Assembly (NCBI RefSeq): GCF_963676485.1
Contig: NZ_OY781114.1
Location: 2,744,501 to 2,808,500 of the forward strand
DNA from: an uncultured Cohaesibacter sp.
GTDB taxonomy: Bacteria; Pseudomonadota; Alphaproteobacteria; Rhizobiales; Cohaesibacteraceae
Length of the DNA stretch: 64,000 bases
Direction of reading: 5' to 3'
Below the pieces are notes generated by a model. The model was not told the origin of the DNA. It did not search any database and saw nothing but the letters and a program-made list of their open reading frames with translations. A program made the translations under genes and the position numbers. Positions 19,128 through 31,600 of the stretch are shown one piece after another; within the stretch, counting starts at the first letter, position 1, and each line of letters starts with the position of its first letter.

Positions 19128-20568
19128 TGTAACGACCGCTGAAGACTTTTCGTCCAAGGCCCAGCCGCTGTCCGATGCAGAATTGGACGCGGCCTTTTCT
19201 TTTATGTTCGATGCCCTGTGCAAAGCGCATCCTGCGCGCCTGGAGGATGTGGCCGAAGCATCTGGGAAACCGCGCCTTCCGCTTTTGTTGGCGGTTTCCG
19301 GAGGCGCAGACTCTCTCTCTCTTATGGTGCTTTGTCATGAGTGGGTGGAGCGGAACAAGCTCCCTGTTGATCTCCATGTTGCCAGCGTTGACCACCGCTT
19401 GCGCCCTGAGGCCGAGGATGAATGCGCCTATGTTGGCAAACTTGCCCGAATGCGTGGCATCGAGCATGCGACCCTTGTCTGGGAAGGGGAAAAGTCTCAT
19501 TCCAATCTTCAGGGGGAAGCGCGCAAGGCCCGATACAGGCTTTTGTCAGAGCATGCTAGAAAGCTGGGCTGTGGTCATATCGTCATTGCCCATCATCAGA
19601 ATGATCAGGCCGAAACATTGCTTATGCGGTTGATCCGCGGCAGTGGAGTGACCGGTTTGGCGGCAATGCGACCGCAGCAGGCTTTTGGAGCCGTTAGCCT
19701 ACTGCGGCCCTTGATGGCTTTCCCCAAGACGCGGCTGAAGGCAAGCCTTGAGGTGCGATCAATCGACTGGCTTGAGGATCCGAGCAATCAGAGCCCGGGT
19801 TACATGCGCGTGCGTGTGCGCTCCCTGTTGCCGGTATTTGCGCAAGAAGGATGCGATTCTGCCAGATTGGCGGCAACTGCACGGCGATTGCAGCGGGCTG
19901 ATCAGGCATTGGATGAAATTGCTTATGGGTTTTACCCGCGACATATTGCCTCAGAACCGGGGCTGTCTCTGTCTGTTTCGCTTGCCGATCTGAAAAGGCA
20001 ATGTGAAGAGATCCGCCTTCGGCTGCTGCGCATCATGATCGCAAGGGTGGCCGGTCCTGCTTATCCGCCAAGGGAGGAAAAGCTATTGGCCATTGATGCG
20101 GCTCTTTGTGAAAGCGAATTCCCTGAAGACAGAGTGAAGCGCACGGTGGCTGGTTGTTGCTTTGAGGCGTTGGGCGGGCGTTTGTGGGTCTATCGTGAAC
20201 CGGGGCGCGATAGACCGGATATTGCGCTTGCAAGCCCGACCGAGGTGAACTGGCTGGGGCTCTATAGCGTAAAGCTTTCAAATGCTTTGTCGGGCGGTAA
20301 GCCGGTAGGGACGTACTCAGACTTGGTGTTGCGTCCCTTGGGGGAGGACGGGCGCAGGATGTTGATCAAGGAGGGGTATCTGTTCCCCCAGGAAAGATGG
20401 AGCGGCGAATCTGGTCCCAAAGGGATCATTGAGGCGCTTCCGTCTGTTTGGTGCAACGGACGCCCCCAATATGTGGCAGACTGGCCGAAAGTTGAGGCGG
20501 TCGATGAATTTGAGGTTGAATTTGAGGAAAAACATCCGAATTTCGCCGCAAATGAAACGATAGAGTAA
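19114..20568 (+). CDS. tilS: tRNA(Ile)-lysidine synthase TilS
   Basis: Modifies C34 of the minor tRNA-Ile (CAU) to lysidine with ATP and lysine, so that it reads AUA. The PP-loop 'AVSGGADSLSL' lies about 60 residues in, with 'SVDHRLRPEAEDE' and 'HHQNDQAETLLMRL' after it. The C-terminal part is poorly conserved, as usual. No good ATG fits: I propose GTG at 19114, overlapping the cpoB end by 14 bp. The first upstream ATG (19021) lies deep in cpoB, and ATG 19204 would cut the family N-terminus only slightly. About 484 residues. The cpoB-tilS-ftsH order is conserved in alphaproteobacteria. Confidence 0.93.
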   Translation: MPNANVTTAEDFSSKAQPLSDAELDAAFSFMFDALCKAHPARLEDVAEASGKPRLPLLLAVSGGADSLSLMVLCHEWVERNKLPVDLHVASVDHRLRPEAEDECAYVGKLARMRGIEHATLVWEGEKSHSNLQGEARKARYRLLSEHARKLGCGHIVIAHHQNDQAETLLMRLIRGSGVTGLAAMRPQQAFGAVSLLRPLMAFPKTRLKASLEVRSIDWLEDPSNQSPGYMRVRVRSLLPVFAQEGCDSARLAATARRLQRADQALDEIAYGFYPRHIASEPGLSLSVSLADLKRQCEEIRLRLLRIMIARVAGPAYPPREEKLLAIDAALCESEFPEDRVKRTVAGCCFEALGGRLWVYREPGRDRPDIALASPTEVNWLGLYSVKLSNALSGGKPVGTYSDLVLRPLGEDGRRMLIKEGYLFPQERWSGESGPKGIIEALPSVWCNGRPQYVADWPKVEAVDEFEVEFEEKHPNFAANETIE

Positions 20569-20820
20569 ATCTTATTACTATAATAATGCAGAAAAGGGGG
20601 GCACTTGCCTTGGCAAGGACCCATCGAGACCCTAAATTCATCGAGAGTGAACATAGGTGCCGGAGAGATTTTTTGATTTCTATGGCTGCCGCAAATTCTG
20701 GCCTGCTGTAAAGGGTGTCTGTTTGCACCTTTGCGCTTGCAACAAGTCAGTCAGAAGAGTGAGACGGGGCGTTTTTCGGAACAGAACGAGCCCGATATCT
20801 GAGGAACCAAGGGATAACAT

Positions 20821-22743
<1,923 letters not shown>

Positions 22744-22774
22744 TGGGCCTTCGCCAGACAATTTCAAGACAAAG

Positions 22775-22801
22775 AAAGCGCCCATTGCAGGGCGCTTTTT
22801 T
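22775..22801 (+). terminator. Rho-independent terminator of ftsH
   Basis: A 9-bp stem AAAGCGCCC with its complement (22775-22783 and 22790-22798), 6-nt loop and T-run. Confidence 0.9.
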
Positions 22802-23088
22802 ATTGCCTGCTCATGCAAGGGATAAAAATTCTCTGTGTGGTTGATGCAAAGCGGGGCGATAGTCTGTAACAACAGGAAACAAAGTTTGACTGGATGATCC
22901 TGAATTCTTTCTCAATTTAACGTATAAAAAGCGTAGGAATGGCATTGCATTTACGGGGCCTTAGCGAGTCCCGCCTAGTGTCCTTTTTTTATTGGCACTG
23001 TGTTTTGCAGGCAGTAGCGGTCCGCTTTTGGCTGAACTGAGCGCTGTCGGCGTTGATTAATTTCCGATTGAAAGGTTGGTTGAGACTG
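22802..23088 (+). other. ftsH-glmM intergenic region
   Basis: Together with the terminator this is a 345-bp gap. I see no coding potential and no RNA family that I recognise. It should hold the glmM promoter. Confidence 0.5.
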
Positions 23089-24432
23089 ATGGCTAAATAT
23101 TTCGGAACAGACGGTATTCGAGGGTGCGCCAATCGTTTTCCAATGACGCCAGAAATCGCAATGAAGGTTGGAATGGCGACCGGCAAGATTTTTCGCCGTG
23201 GTGATTTTCGCCATCGGGTGGTGATTGGCAAGGATACCCGTCTTTCCGGCTATATGCTGGAACCGGCTTTGACCGCAGGTCTGACAGCCATGGGTATGGA
23301 TGTATTCCTGCTTGGCCCTGTGCCTACGCCCGGTGTTGCCATGTTGACGCGATCGCTGCGCGCTGATCTTGGTGTGATGATTTCTGCTTCGCACAATCCT
23401 TACGAAGACAATGGCATCAAGCTTTTCGGGCCGGACGGCTACAAGCTGTCTGACGAGATTGAAGCGGAGATTGAAGAATTGCTCGAGACCGATATGGTCA
23501 ACAGCCTGGTTGCGCCGGATGGTCTGGGGCGTACCAAGCGTATCGAGAGCGTTTATGACCGCTATATCGAATTTGCCAAGCGGACCATGCCCAAGGATCT
23601 CTCGCTAGAGGGCCTACGCGTTGTTATCGATTGTGCGAACGGAGCCGCCTATCGCGTTGCGCCTGATGCCCTGTGGGAGCTGGGTGCTGATGTGGTCAAG
23701 ATTGGCGTGGAGCCGAATGGCTTCAACATCAATGACAATTGCGGATCAACCTCCGTCGGAACGCTTGTCTCCAAAGTGCGTGAAGTCCGCGCAGATATTG
23801 GCATCGCGCTTGACGGGGATGCGGACAGGGTGATCATTGTCGACGAGACAGGCAGCGTGGTTGATGGAGACCAGTTGATGGCTGTGGTTGCCGAAAGCTG
23901 GTTCCGCGAAGGCTTGCTAACCGCGCCGGGCATTGTCGCCACGGTCATGTCCAATCTGGGGTTGGAACGTTATCTCAACAGCCTCAAGCTCTCCCTTGTG
24001 CGCACGAAGGTTGGCGACCGTCATGTGGTCGAGCATATGCGCAAACATCACTATAATGTGGGCGGAGAGCAGTCTGGCCATATCGTGCTGAGCGACTATT
24101 GCACCACGGGAGACGGGCTCATTGCTGCTTTGCAGATTCTGGCGGTTGTGGTGAAAATGGGTAAGCCGGTCAGTGAAGTATGCAATAGGTTTGAACCTGT
24201 GCCGCAGCTGCTGATGAATGTGCGCTACACTGATGGTGCGCCTTTGGAAGCGGAGGCTGTTAAAAAGGCAATCGCGGCTGGCGAAACAGCATTTGGTGAC
24301 AATGGGCGTCTGGTTATTCGCAAATCCGGCACGGAACCGCTTATTCGCGTCATGGCGGAAGGGGATGATTCCGATCTGGTGGAAAAGGTTGTCGGTGATA
24401 TTTGCGACGAGGTGCGCAAGGTCAGCGGCTAA
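23089..24432 (+). CDS. glmM: Phosphoglucosamine mutase
   Basis: Interconverts glucosamine-6-phosphate and glucosamine-1-phosphate, supplying UDP-GlcNAc for peptidoglycan and LPS. The N-terminus '[10 protein letters not shown]', the phosphoserine loop '[17 protein letters not shown]' (about 100-116), the metal loop 'DGDADRV' (about 243) and the C-terminal phosphate-binding '[12 protein letters not shown]' (about 417) are all present. The start at 23089 (MAKYFGTDG) is standard; the extra 12 codons upstream are not conserved. 447 residues. Confidence 0.97.
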   Translation: MAKYFGTDGIRGCANRFPMTPEIAMKVGMATGKIFRRGDFRHRVVIGKDTRLSGYMLEPALTAGLTAMGMDVFLLGPVPTPGVAMLTRSLRADLGVMISASHNPYEDNGIKLFGPDGYKLSDEIEAEIEELLETDMVNSLVAPDGLGRTKRIESVYDRYIEFAKRTMPKDLSLEGLRVVIDCANGAAYRVAPDALWELGADVVKIGVEPNGFNINDNCGSTSVGTLVSKVREVRADIGIALDGDADRVIIVDETGSVVDGDQLMAVVAESWFREGLLTAPGIVATVMSNLGLERYLNSLKLSLVRTKVGDRHVVEHMRKHHYNVGGEQSGHIVLSDYCTTGDGLIAALQILAVVVKMGKPVSEVCNRFEPVPQLLMNVRYTDGAPLEAEAVKKAIAAGETAFGDNGRLVIRKSGTEPLIRVMAEGDDSDLVEKVVGDICDEVRKVSG

Positions 24433-24459
24433 TAGTTGCACGATTTGATAAAAAATGGG

Positions 24460-24490
24460 AAAGCCGCTCCATGTTTTGGGCGGCTTTTTT
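24460..24490. terminator. Bidirectional terminator between convergent glmM and the EamA gene
   Basis: A 7-bp GC-rich stem (24461-24467 with 24480-24486) with an A-tract before it and a T6 run after it, placed between two convergent stop codons. Confidence 0.85.
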
Positions 24491-24499
24491 ATTGCCTTG

Positions 24500-25402
24500 C
24501 TAAACCGGAAGGCGACCCTGTCTGTTGCTGATGGCAACGCCTGCAAGGATGATGGCAAACCCGATCCAGATACTCCACGAGAGATTCTCATTGAGGAAGA
24601 CAATGCCGCCAAGCGCGGTTGCCACCGGGATCAGATAGTTGCTCATGGCCAGGAAGGTGGCGGTTGTCTGGGAAAGCAACACGAAGACCATCAGGGTCGC
24701 CAACGCCGTCGGGACAATGCCCAGATAGATGAGGGTCAGCCATTGGCCCATATTGGCATTGAGCAATGTATCTGCAGGCTCAAAGGAGAATGCAGCCAAC
24801 AGCAACAGGCAGGAGGATGTGGTAACCACTGCTGTTGCCTTGTCCAGATTATCCGCTGGCGGGATGAGGCGAGAGGAGACCGTGTTCATCGCATAGCAGA
24901 GGCTACAGAAGAAAATGGCCAGCTCGCCCAACAGTTCAAGATTATGCTCGGGCGAGGCAGGGCCTGAATCAGGCTTTATGATGAGCAGGAGTCCTGCAAA
25001 GCCGATGAGAAAGCCGATCGCCTTGTTTCGGGTCATCTTTTCATCTGGCAGCAGAAAATGCGCCAGTCCCAGAACGGAGAGCGGCACGGTTCCGATCAGA
25101 ATGCCTGCAATGGCCGAGCTGGTATATTGCATCCCCCATGCCAGAAAAATGAACGGTACCGCCGAGCTGATCAGGGCCAACCAGATGATCCATGGGATAT
25201 GGTGCCTGCCAAGAGACCATGGTTTGCGCACGATAAACACACGGTAGAGGATCAAGGCGACCGCTCCCGTGCTGACGCGCCCAGCCGTGAGCCAGATGGG
25301 GGTGATTTCAGTCGCGATCAAGCGTGTGAGAATGATGGCTGATGCCCAACACAGGACGAGGAAAGCCAGAATGAGCCAATGTCGGAGGGCGTGGGTCTGC
25401 AT
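24500..25402 (-). CDS. EamA/DMT family transporter
   Basis: A 300-residue inner-membrane protein with about ten hydrophobic helices and the two tandem EamA (DUF6) repeats. The first begins 'LILAFLVLCWASAIILTR' and the second runs from about 'GELAIFFCSLCYAMNTVSSRL'-like sequence (25000 to 24880). Typical family motifs such as 'EKMTRNKAIGFLIGFAGLLL' between the repeats are visible. Members export metabolites or amino acids, and the substrate cannot be predicted. The start at 25402 gives the usual length; upstream in-frame ATGs at 25537 and 25591 add residues without membrane character. Confidence 0.9.
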   Translation of the reverse strand: MQTHALRHWLILAFLVLCWASAIILTRLIATEITPIWLTAGRVSTGAVALILYRVFIVRKPWSLGRHHIPWIIWLALISSAVPFIFLAWGMQYTSSAIAGILIGTVPLSVLGLAHFLLPDEKMTRNKAIGFLIGFAGLLLIIKPDSGPASPEHNLELLGELAIFFCSLCYAMNTVSSRLIPPADNLDKATAVVTTSSCLLLLAAFSFEPADTLLNANMGQWLTLIYLGIVPTALATLMVFVLLSQTTATFLAMSNYLIPVATALGGIVFLNENLSWSIWIGFAIILAGVAISNRQGRLPV

Positions 25403-25746
25403 GATTTTCAAGAAAGTCCGGTGAGCGTGGTGGGTAGGTCCGGCTATATCGGTAATTGGCCCTTCAGCGCAAGGCCTTCCTGTCGAAAGAATGGATAATG
25501 CACCATTGGTGGGGGCGTCATTAGAATAGTTGCTCATTCTTATATGTATGCGTGGTAATAATTTGTTAAGAATAAAATTTGCAAATTGCACGAATTTATC
25601 TATGCTTAATTGATATTCTTTCTATTTCTTTATGTATTTATGTTTAATAATCGTAGTTAATTCAGTATTAAGAAAATTCTGTGATCTTTTCTCTTGAGTG
25701 TATGTCTCCAATTCAAGTTCAAATCTTTATGTCGAGAGGAAAAGAG
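25403..25746. promoter_or_regulatory. AT-rich divergent region between the EamA and OMP genes
   Basis: 344 bp, strongly AT-rich from about 25540 to 25690. A TTAA-N7-TTAA arrangement occurs at 25657-25671, 76 bp before the OMP start, but in such AT-rich DNA it may be chance. The OMP ribosome site is GAGAGGAAAAGAG just before 25747. Confidence 0.35.
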
Positions 25747-26490
25747 ATGAGCAGCCTCAGAAGAAATTTGTTTTTGAGTGTGTTCGGGGCCGTTATGTCA
25801 GCTTCCGTTGCTTATGCAGCGGATTTGCCAGCGCCGCCGATCATCGAATACGAACCCGAAGTTCCTGTTGAAATCGGCTCTGGTTGGTATCTGCGCGGTG
25901 ACCTCGGGGTTGCGCTTTATACTGGCGCGAGTGCCACCTGGGTGGATAATGCAGGCAAGAAATGGCCTTTCACCAACGAAGATATCGATTACGGTTGGCT
26001 CGCAGGTGTCGGTGCGGGCTACTATTTCAATGAAAAGCTCCGTGGTGACGTGACGCTTGATTATCATGGCAAGGCAAAGTTCAAGGCTGATGCTCCATGT
26101 GTCGGCTCACCCTGCACAACGCATGAAACGGTTAAGTTCAGCGCGTGGACTCTGATGCTGAATGGCTATTACGATATTGGTACCTGGAATGCGATTACAC
26201 CTTATTTCGGTGCTGGTGCTGGTATGGCCTATCTGCGTGCCACGGATTATACCACGACCGCTGGCCAGCGCTTTGGCAACAAGAGCCGGGTTAATTTCGC
26301 TTGGAACGTAATGGCAGGTGCTGCATTCGACATCAGCGATCGTCTCAAGCTTGATGCGAACTATCGTCTGATGAATTTTGGCAAGGCACGCACTGGACAT
26401 TCTTCCTTTGCCAATCAGCCACATCCGGTTAAGTTCAGCGATCTTTATGCGCATGAGTTCCGTGTCGGCCTGCGCTACGACTTGAACTAG
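25747..26490 (+). CDS. Outer-membrane beta-barrel protein (porin-like Omp25/opacity family)
   Basis: A 247-residue secreted protein. The signal peptide spans residues 1-24 (ends VAYA-ADLP), which is exactly the start style of Hyphomicrobiales Omp25/Omp31-type proteins (mature N-terminus AADLPAPP). Alternating hydrophobic beta-strands, 'GWYLRGDLGVALY' at the start and a terminal strand 'HEFRVGLRYDLN' ending in an aromatic-plus-two motif suit an eight-stranded barrel. I chose ATG 25747 for the signal peptide and its strong ribosome site; 22 upstream codons are not credible. Likely a structural surface protein. A terminator follows at 26611. Confidence 0.9.
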   Translation: MSSLRRNLFLSVFGAVMSASVAYAADLPAPPIIEYEPEVPVEIGSGWYLRGDLGVALYTGASATWVDNAGKKWPFTNEDIDYGWLAGVGAGYYFNEKLRGDVTLDYHGKAKFKADAPCVGSPCTTHETVKFSAWTLMLNGYYDIGTWNAITPYFGAGAGMAYLRATDYTTTAGQRFGNKSRVNFAWNVMAGAAFDISDRLKLDANYRLMNFGKARTGHSSFANQPHPVKFSDLYAHEFRVGLRYDLN

Positions 26491-26610
26491 GTTGAGCGAT
26501 GCTGTCTTGGCCGATCGGCAGCCCCCAATCAATGGGCCTTCATGAAGGCGTGCTGAATAGGGGCCTAGTTGGTCGCAGCTAGAGACAGATCTAGATTGCT
26601 CCTCTCGAAG

Positions 26611-26645
26611 AAGGCGATTGTCCAACAGCGATGATCGCCTTTTTC
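26611..26645 (+). terminator. Rho-independent terminator of the OMP gene
   Basis: An 8-bp stem AAGGCGAT (26611-26618) with its complement (26634-26641), followed by Ts. Confidence 0.82.
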
Positions 26646-26800
26646 GACGTGTTAATTGGTGTCCTTTCTCGTAACTCTGCATTTTCAAAGAGGGCGGTGA
26701 AGAGCGCTCGCTGTGCGATATAAGTGCAACTGTTGTTGCTATATGGTGATCAACGCCAAGAATCCGTTTGACGCATGTTGTAAAGAAGAGTAACCCGGTC

Positions 26801-26850
26801 TGTGGGACACCTCTCCCCAACGAGAGGCAACTATCTGTGAGGGTAGCTTT
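26801..26850 (+). promoter_or_regulatory. Structured serC leader, candidate serC RNA motif
   Basis: Two consecutive hairpins lie directly before the serC ATG: 26810-26814 with 26823-26827, and 26831-26835 with 26842-26846. The second stem contains the GAGGG ribosome site, so folding would hide the start. This matches the position and two-stem form of the 'serC motif' reported upstream of serC in alphaproteobacteria, as I remember it. The ligand, if any, is unknown. A covariance-model search would settle it. Confidence 0.55.
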
Positions 26851-28014
26851 ATGACAGATATTACTACACCGGCCGTACGGCCGAACAATCCCCATTTCTC
26901 TTCTGGTCCATGCTCCAAGCGTCCAGGCTGGTCTTTTGACAGCCTCGCAGACGCACCGCTGGGCCGTTCCCACCGTGCAAAACTTGGCAAGGCAAAGCTG
27001 AAAGAAGCGATTGACCTGACCCGCGAAATTCTTGGCGTACCTGCCGATTATCGTATCGGGGTCGTGCCTGCATCCGATACGGGTGCTGTTGAGATGGCCC
27101 TGTGGTCTCTGCTCGGTGCGCGGGGAACTGATATTCTTGTTTGGGAAAGCTTTGGTGCTGGCTGGGCAACGGATGTTGTCAAACAGCTCAAGCTGGATGA
27201 TACCCGGGTGATGAAAGCCGATTATGGCCAGATCCCGGATTTGGGCGCGGTTGATTTTTCCCGCGACGTTGTCTTCACTTGGAACGGCACCACCTCCGGC
27301 GTGCGGGTTCCCGACGGGGACTGGATTCCGGCAGACCGTGAAGGTCTGACCATCTGTGATGCGACCTCGGCAGCTTTTGCACAAGATCTCGCATGGGACA
27401 AACTGGATGTCGTGACCTATAGCTGGCAGAAGGTGCTGGGCGGCGAAGCTGCTCATGGCATGCTGATCCTGTCGCCACGCGCTGTTGAGCGGCTGGAAAG
27501 CTACACGCCGGCATGGCCATTGCCGAAAATTTTCCGCATGACCAAGGGTGGCAAGCTGATCGAAGGCATCTTTGAAGGCGCCACGATCAACACTCCTTCC
27601 ATGCTCTGCGTTGAAGATTATCTTGATGCCCTGAAATGGTCCAAGGATCTGGGCGGTCTTGAAGCCTTGATGAAGCGGGCCAACGCTAACCTTGCCACAT
27701 TGGAAGCCTGGGCTGACAAGACGCCTTGGGTTGAGTTTTTGGCCAAGGACAAGGCGATCCGGTCCAATACCTCTGTCTGCTTTACCATTGTAGACGAGGA
27801 TGTTGCCGCTCTTGGTGTTGACGCTCAGTCCAAATTCGCCAAGGCTCTGGTTGCGCGTCTGGACAAGGAAGGCGTTGCCTATGACATCGGCGCCTATCGT
27901 GACGCTCCGACGGGCCTTCGCATCTGGGCCGGTGCCACCATTGAAGCGTCCGATCTGGAGGCGCTGACCAAGTGGCTCGATTGGGCTTTTGCTCAAGAGA
28001 AGGCAGCGCTCTAG
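26851..28014 (+). CDS. serC: Phosphoserine aminotransferase, alphaproteobacterial type
   Basis: PLP enzyme making 3-phosphoserine from 3-phosphohydroxypyruvate and glutamate. The 387-residue protein begins with the group's '[18 protein letters not shown]' (residues about 10-27). The PLP lysine lies in '[14 protein letters not shown]' (about 190-203). It stands directly before serA with 131 bp between, so the two steps of serine synthesis are adjacent. The two-hairpin leader suggests translational control. No anomaly in length. Confidence 0.96.
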   Translation: MTDITTPAVRPNNPHFSSGPCSKRPGWSFDSLADAPLGRSHRAKLGKAKLKEAIDLTREILGVPADYRIGVVPASDTGAVEMALWSLLGARGTDILVWESFGAGWATDVVKQLKLDDTRVMKADYGQIPDLGAVDFSRDVVFTWNGTTSGVRVPDGDWIPADREGLTICDATSAAFAQDLAWDKLDVVTYSWQKVLGGEAAHGMLILSPRAVERLESYTPAWPLPKIFRMTKGGKLIEGIFEGATINTPSMLCVEDYLDALKWSKDLGGLEALMKRANANLATLEAWADKTPWVEFLAKDKAIRSNTSVCFTIVDEDVAALGVDAQSKFAKALVARLDKEGVAYDIGAYRDAPTGLRIWAGATIEASDLEALTKWLDWAFAQEKAAL

Positions 28015-28145
28015 CGCATTGATGCCAAACAGGCGGCTCTGCAGGGCAGGGCCGTCGCGCAATCTCAAGATCATATTTTTCGTTTCATGCAACTTGCTGC
28101 GCCGGGGAGAGTTGGCGCGCGTTGCAAACCAGTGAGGATAGTCCC

Positions 28146-29735
28146 ATGGCTAAAGTTCTGATTTCCGACAAACTGTCGCCAACCGCTGTTCAGGTCTTCA
28201 AGGACAAGGGCGTTGAAGTTGATTACTTGCCTGATCTTGGCAAGGACAAGGACAAACTGATCGAAGTGATTGGCCAATATGATGGTCTGGCCATTCGTTC
28301 GGCGACCAAGGCAACCGAAAAGGTTATTGCTGCTGCTGACAATCTCAAGGTAATTGGGCGCGCCGGTATCGGCGTGGACAATGTGGACATCGAGAAAGCC
28401 ACCCAGCGCGGCATCATCGTAATGAACACACCGTTCGGTAACTCGATCACCACCGCCGAGCATGCCATCGCCATGATGTTTGCTGTTGCGCGCCAGATCC
28501 CGGCTGCCGATGCATCCACTCAGGCAGGCAAGTGGGAGAAATCCAAGTTCATGGGGGTCGAGATTACCTCCAAGACCCTTGGCATCATTGGCTGCGGCAA
28601 TATCGGCGGTATCGTGGCAACCCGCGCTGTTGGCCTGAAGATGAAAGTTATTGCGTTCGACCCGTTCCTGTCGCCGGAGCGTGCTGTCGAGCTGGGCGTT
28701 GAAAAAGTGGAATTGACCGATCTGTTCAAACGGGCTGATTTCATCTCGCTGCATACACCGTTGACTGACAAGACCCGCAATATTGTCTCCGCCGAAGCTA
28801 TCTCCAGCATGAAAGACGGTGTGCGCATCATCAACTGTGCCCGCGGTGGTCTGGTTGATGAAGAAGCACTGGCAGAAGCCATCAAGTCTGGCAAGGTCGC
28901 CGGGGCTGCCTTTGACGTATTTACCTCTGAACCTGCCAAGGAAAATGTTCTGTTCGGCCTGCCAAATGTCGTCTGCACGCCGCATCTTGGCGCGTCGACC
29001 TCTGAAGCGCAGGAAAATGTTGCCATTCAGGTAGCCGAGCAGATGGCTGATTATCTGGTCAATGGTGCTGTTTCCAACGCACTCAACATGCCGTCGATCA
29101 CGGCTGAAGAAGCGCCGCGCCTGACGCCCTTTGTCAAACTGGCTGATCAGTTGGGCTCCTTTGCTGGTCAGTTGACCGAAAGCGGCCTTAAGGGCATCCG
29201 CATCGAATATGAAGGGGATGTGGCCGAGATGAACACCCGTGCGTTGACGTCTGTCGTGCTGGCCGGTGTGCTCAAACCGTTGTTGCAGACAGTGAATATG
29301 GTGTCAGCCCCAGCTGTGGCCAAAGAACGTGGTGTCACCATTGAGGAAACCCGTCGCGAACAGCAGGGTAACTATGAAAACTATATCCGTCTGACATTGG
29401 TTACCGAGCGTCAGGAACGCTCTGTTGCCGGGACCGTGTTCGGCGATGCCAAGCCACGCATCATCCAGATCAAGGGCATCAATATGGAAGCCGAGCTGGG
29501 CGAAAACATGCTCTATATCACCAACAAGGACAAACCCGGCTTCATTGGTCGTCTGGGCACCCTGTTGGGCACTTCAGAGCTCAACATCGCAACCTTCAAT
29601 CTGGGCCGTAAACAGGCTGGCGATGATGCTATCGCGCTTATCGAAATCGATGGCGTGATCAGCGATGGTGTGATTGCCGAGATCGAGGCGCTGGAAGGCG
29701 TTGTTCAGGCCAAGGCCCTCAAGTTCACGGTCTGA
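28146..29735 (+). CDS. serA: D-3-phosphoglycerate dehydrogenase, long form
   Basis: First enzyme of serine synthesis, NAD-dependent. 529 residues with substrate domain, Rossmann domain ('LGIIGCGNIGGIVATRAVG', about 143-161), catalytic Arg in 'NCARGGLVDEEAL', His in 'CTPHLGAST' (about 281), an intervening ASB domain (about 315-445) and a C-terminal ACT domain (about 455-529), the usual serine-binding allosteric site. The start at 28146 has GAGGA upstream; the earlier ATG at 28122 adds eight residues. A terminator follows at 29778. Confidence 0.97.
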   Translation: MAKVLISDKLSPTAVQVFKDKGVEVDYLPDLGKDKDKLIEVIGQYDGLAIRSATKATEKVIAAADNLKVIGRAGIGVDNVDIEKATQRGIIVMNTPFGNSITTAEHAIAMMFAVARQIPAADASTQAGKWEKSKFMGVEITSKTLGIIGCGNIGGIVATRAVGLKMKVIAFDPFLSPERAVELGVEKVELTDLFKRADFISLHTPLTDKTRNIVSAEAISSMKDGVRIINCARGGLVDEEALAEAIKSGKVAGAAFDVFTSEPAKENVLFGLPNVVCTPHLGASTSEAQENVAIQVAEQMADYLVNGAVSNALNMPSITAEEAPRLTPFVKLADQLGSFAGQLTESGLKGIRIEYEGDVAEMNTRALTSVVLAGVLKPLLQTVNMVSAPAVAKERGVTIEETRREQQGNYENYIRLTLVTERQERSVAGTVFGDAKPRIIQIKGINMEAELGENMLYITNKDKPGFIGRLGTLLGTSELNIATFNLGRKQAGDDAIALIEIDGVISDGVIAEIEALEGVVQAKALKFTV

Positions 29736-29777
29736 TGAGGCCGGTCCAGAGCACCTGCTTTGGCGCGAGAAAATGAC

Positions 29778-29819
29778 AAGGCGCCTCGTGATCGGAGTTG
29801 ATCGCGGGGCGCCTTTTTT
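29778..29819 (+). terminator. Rho-independent terminator of serA
   Basis: An 8-bp stem AAGGCGCC (29778-29785) with its complement (29808-29815) and a T-run to 29819. Confidence 0.85.
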
Positions 29820-30222
29820 CTGCCGCCTTCTGAGTCTTTTTAAGGGTGGTTGTGGCATGGTGAGTAGGAGTCGATTGCATATCTTGCGCTGTGGGGGCGC
29901 TTATCACTGTGCAAATGCAGTATTGACGTAGCAAATATGCATGATCAGTAGTGTTCAAGCCTTTGAAAAGTCGGTTTCGCACTCGCTTCATATTAAAGAA
30001 TTGTCTATAGTCCTGCTCGCTTGGTGAGGTGGCTTTGCCGGAGATTTGCGAAGTCTGTCATCAAAGGGTGCGTCCTGGCTATACAGGGCGCGTTTCCATG
30101 GGATTGGATTGGTTGATGCAGATGTGTCGACTGAAATTTCCGTCATTTCCTAATAGGTTTTATTTTGGAAGTAACCGGGCCAATCCCTTTCAGATTTAAC
30201 GTTATTAAAGGAGCTCGCATCG
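29820..30222 (+). other. purA upstream region
   Basis: About 400 bp without a gene. One imperfect hairpin (about 30070-30091, one G-T pair) is visible, not followed by a T-run. The purA ribosome site is AAAGGAG at about 30208. I recognised no riboswitch. Confidence 0.45.
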
Positions 30223-31518
30223 ATGGCAAATGTTGTGGTCGTCGGGTCGCAATGGGGCGACGAGGGAAAAGGCAAGATCGTAGACTGGCTGTCGGAGCGA
30301 GCCGATATCGTGGTGCGCTTTCAAGGCGGCCATAACGCTGGCCATACGCTGGTCATCGATGGCGTAAGCTACAAGCTCAGCCTCCTGCCATCGGGTGTTG
30401 TGCGCCCCGGTACCATGGGCGTGATTGGCAATGGTGTCGTCGTGGACCCGCATGCGCTGGTCGCTGAAATCGCGCGCCTTGCCGATCAGGGTGTCACCGT
30501 TTCCCGTGACAATCTGCGCATTGCCGAAAATGCCTCTCTCATCCTGTCGCTGCATCGTGAACTGGACGCGATGCGCGAGGAAGCCGCTTCCGCAGGTACC
30601 AAGATTGGTACCACCAAACGTGGTATCGGCCCGGCTTATGAAGACAAGGTTGGTCGCCGTGCGATCCGCGTTATGGATCTTGCCAATCCCGAGACTTTGC
30701 CTGCAAAGATTGATCGCATGCTGGCACATCACAATCCGCTTCGTCGTGGTCTCGGCGTGGCTGAGATCAATGCCGATGACATTTATGAAGAGCTGATGAG
30801 CGTTGCCGATCAGGTTCTGCCTTTCATGGATCAGAGCTGGCGTCTTTTGGATCAGGCGCGCAAGGCTGGCAAACGCATTCTGTTTGAAGGCGCACAAGGT
30901 GCACTGCTCGACGTTGACCACGGCACTTATCCGTTCGTGACGTCTTCTCACACTTCTGCCGGTCAGGCAGCCGCAGGGTCGGGCATCGGGCCTTCTGCGC
31001 TTAATTATGTTCTGGGCATCACCAAAGCCTACACCACCCGTGTTGGTGAGGGACCATTCCCGACAGAATTGTTCGATGAAGTTGGACAGTTCCTTGGTGA
31101 AAAAGGACGCGAATTTGGCGTTGTTACCGGTCGGAAACGTCGTTGCGGCTGGTTCGATGCGGTTCTGGTGCGTCAGACCGTTTGTACCTCCGGCATCACC
31201 GGCATTGCTCTGACAAAGCTTGATGTACTTGACGGACTTGAAGAAATCAAGATATGCGTCGGGTATATGCTGGATGGCGAACGAATCGATTATCTTCCTG
31301 CTTCGCAAGGGGCTCAGGCACGGGTCGAACCGATTTATGAAAGCCTTGAAGGCTGGTCGGAATCAACCGCAGGTGCCCGTAGCTGGAAAGAACTTCCAGC
31401 ACAGGCGGTCAAATATGTCCGTCATGTTGAAGAATTGATTGGTGCGCCTGTTGCACTTCTGTCGACTTCTCCGGAAAGGGAAGACACGATTCTCGTGCAG
31501 GACCCTTACGAAGACTAG
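30223..31518 (+). CDS. purA: Adenylosuccinate synthetase
   Basis: GTP-dependent condensation of IMP with aspartate, the first committed step to AMP. The N-terminal '[16 protein letters not shown]' (residues 8-23) carries the catalytic Asp and the GTP loop. 'GGHNAGHT' (about 37-44) and '[14 protein letters not shown]' (about 297-310) bind IMP. 431 residues, normal. It is followed after 82 bp by an unrecognised gene on the same strand. Confidence 0.98.
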   Translation: MANVVVVGSQWGDEGKGKIVDWLSERADIVVRFQGGHNAGHTLVIDGVSYKLSLLPSGVVRPGTMGVIGNGVVVDPHALVAEIARLADQGVTVSRDNLRIAENASLILSLHRELDAMREEAASAGTKIGTTKRGIGPAYEDKVGRRAIRVMDLANPETLPAKIDRMLAHHNPLRRGLGVAEINADDIYEELMSVADQVLPFMDQSWRLLDQARKAGKRILFEGAQGALLDVDHGTYPFVTSSHTSAGQAAAGSGIGPSALNYVLGITKAYTTRVGEGPFPTELFDEVGQFLGEKGREFGVVTGRKRRCGWFDAVLVRQTVCTSGITGIALTKLDVLDGLEEIKICVGYMLDGERIDYLPASQGAQARVEPIYESLEGWSESTAGARSWKELPAQAVKYVRHVEELIGAPVALLSTSPEREDTILVQDPYED

Positions 31519-31600
31519 GATGGGGTTGCCTATTGTCTTGGTTGGTGCGATCTTTTGTGCTCAGATGGTGCCGGCGGACAAGCGAATGGAATAGTAGGAA

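Noticed and set aside
25657-25671. CtrA-type TTAA-N7-TTAA box before the OMP gene
   Set aside because: The surrounding 150 bp is so AT-rich that a chance match is likely; kept only as a note in the region entry.
26107-28092. Open frame of 661 codons antisense to serC and the OMP gene
   Set aside because: It covers two well-supported genes and their intergenic terminator on the other strand and shows no recognisable domain.
29900-30222. Purine riboswitch or other RNA before purA
   Set aside because: Only one weak, imperfect hairpin is visible and no conserved purine-aptamer core.
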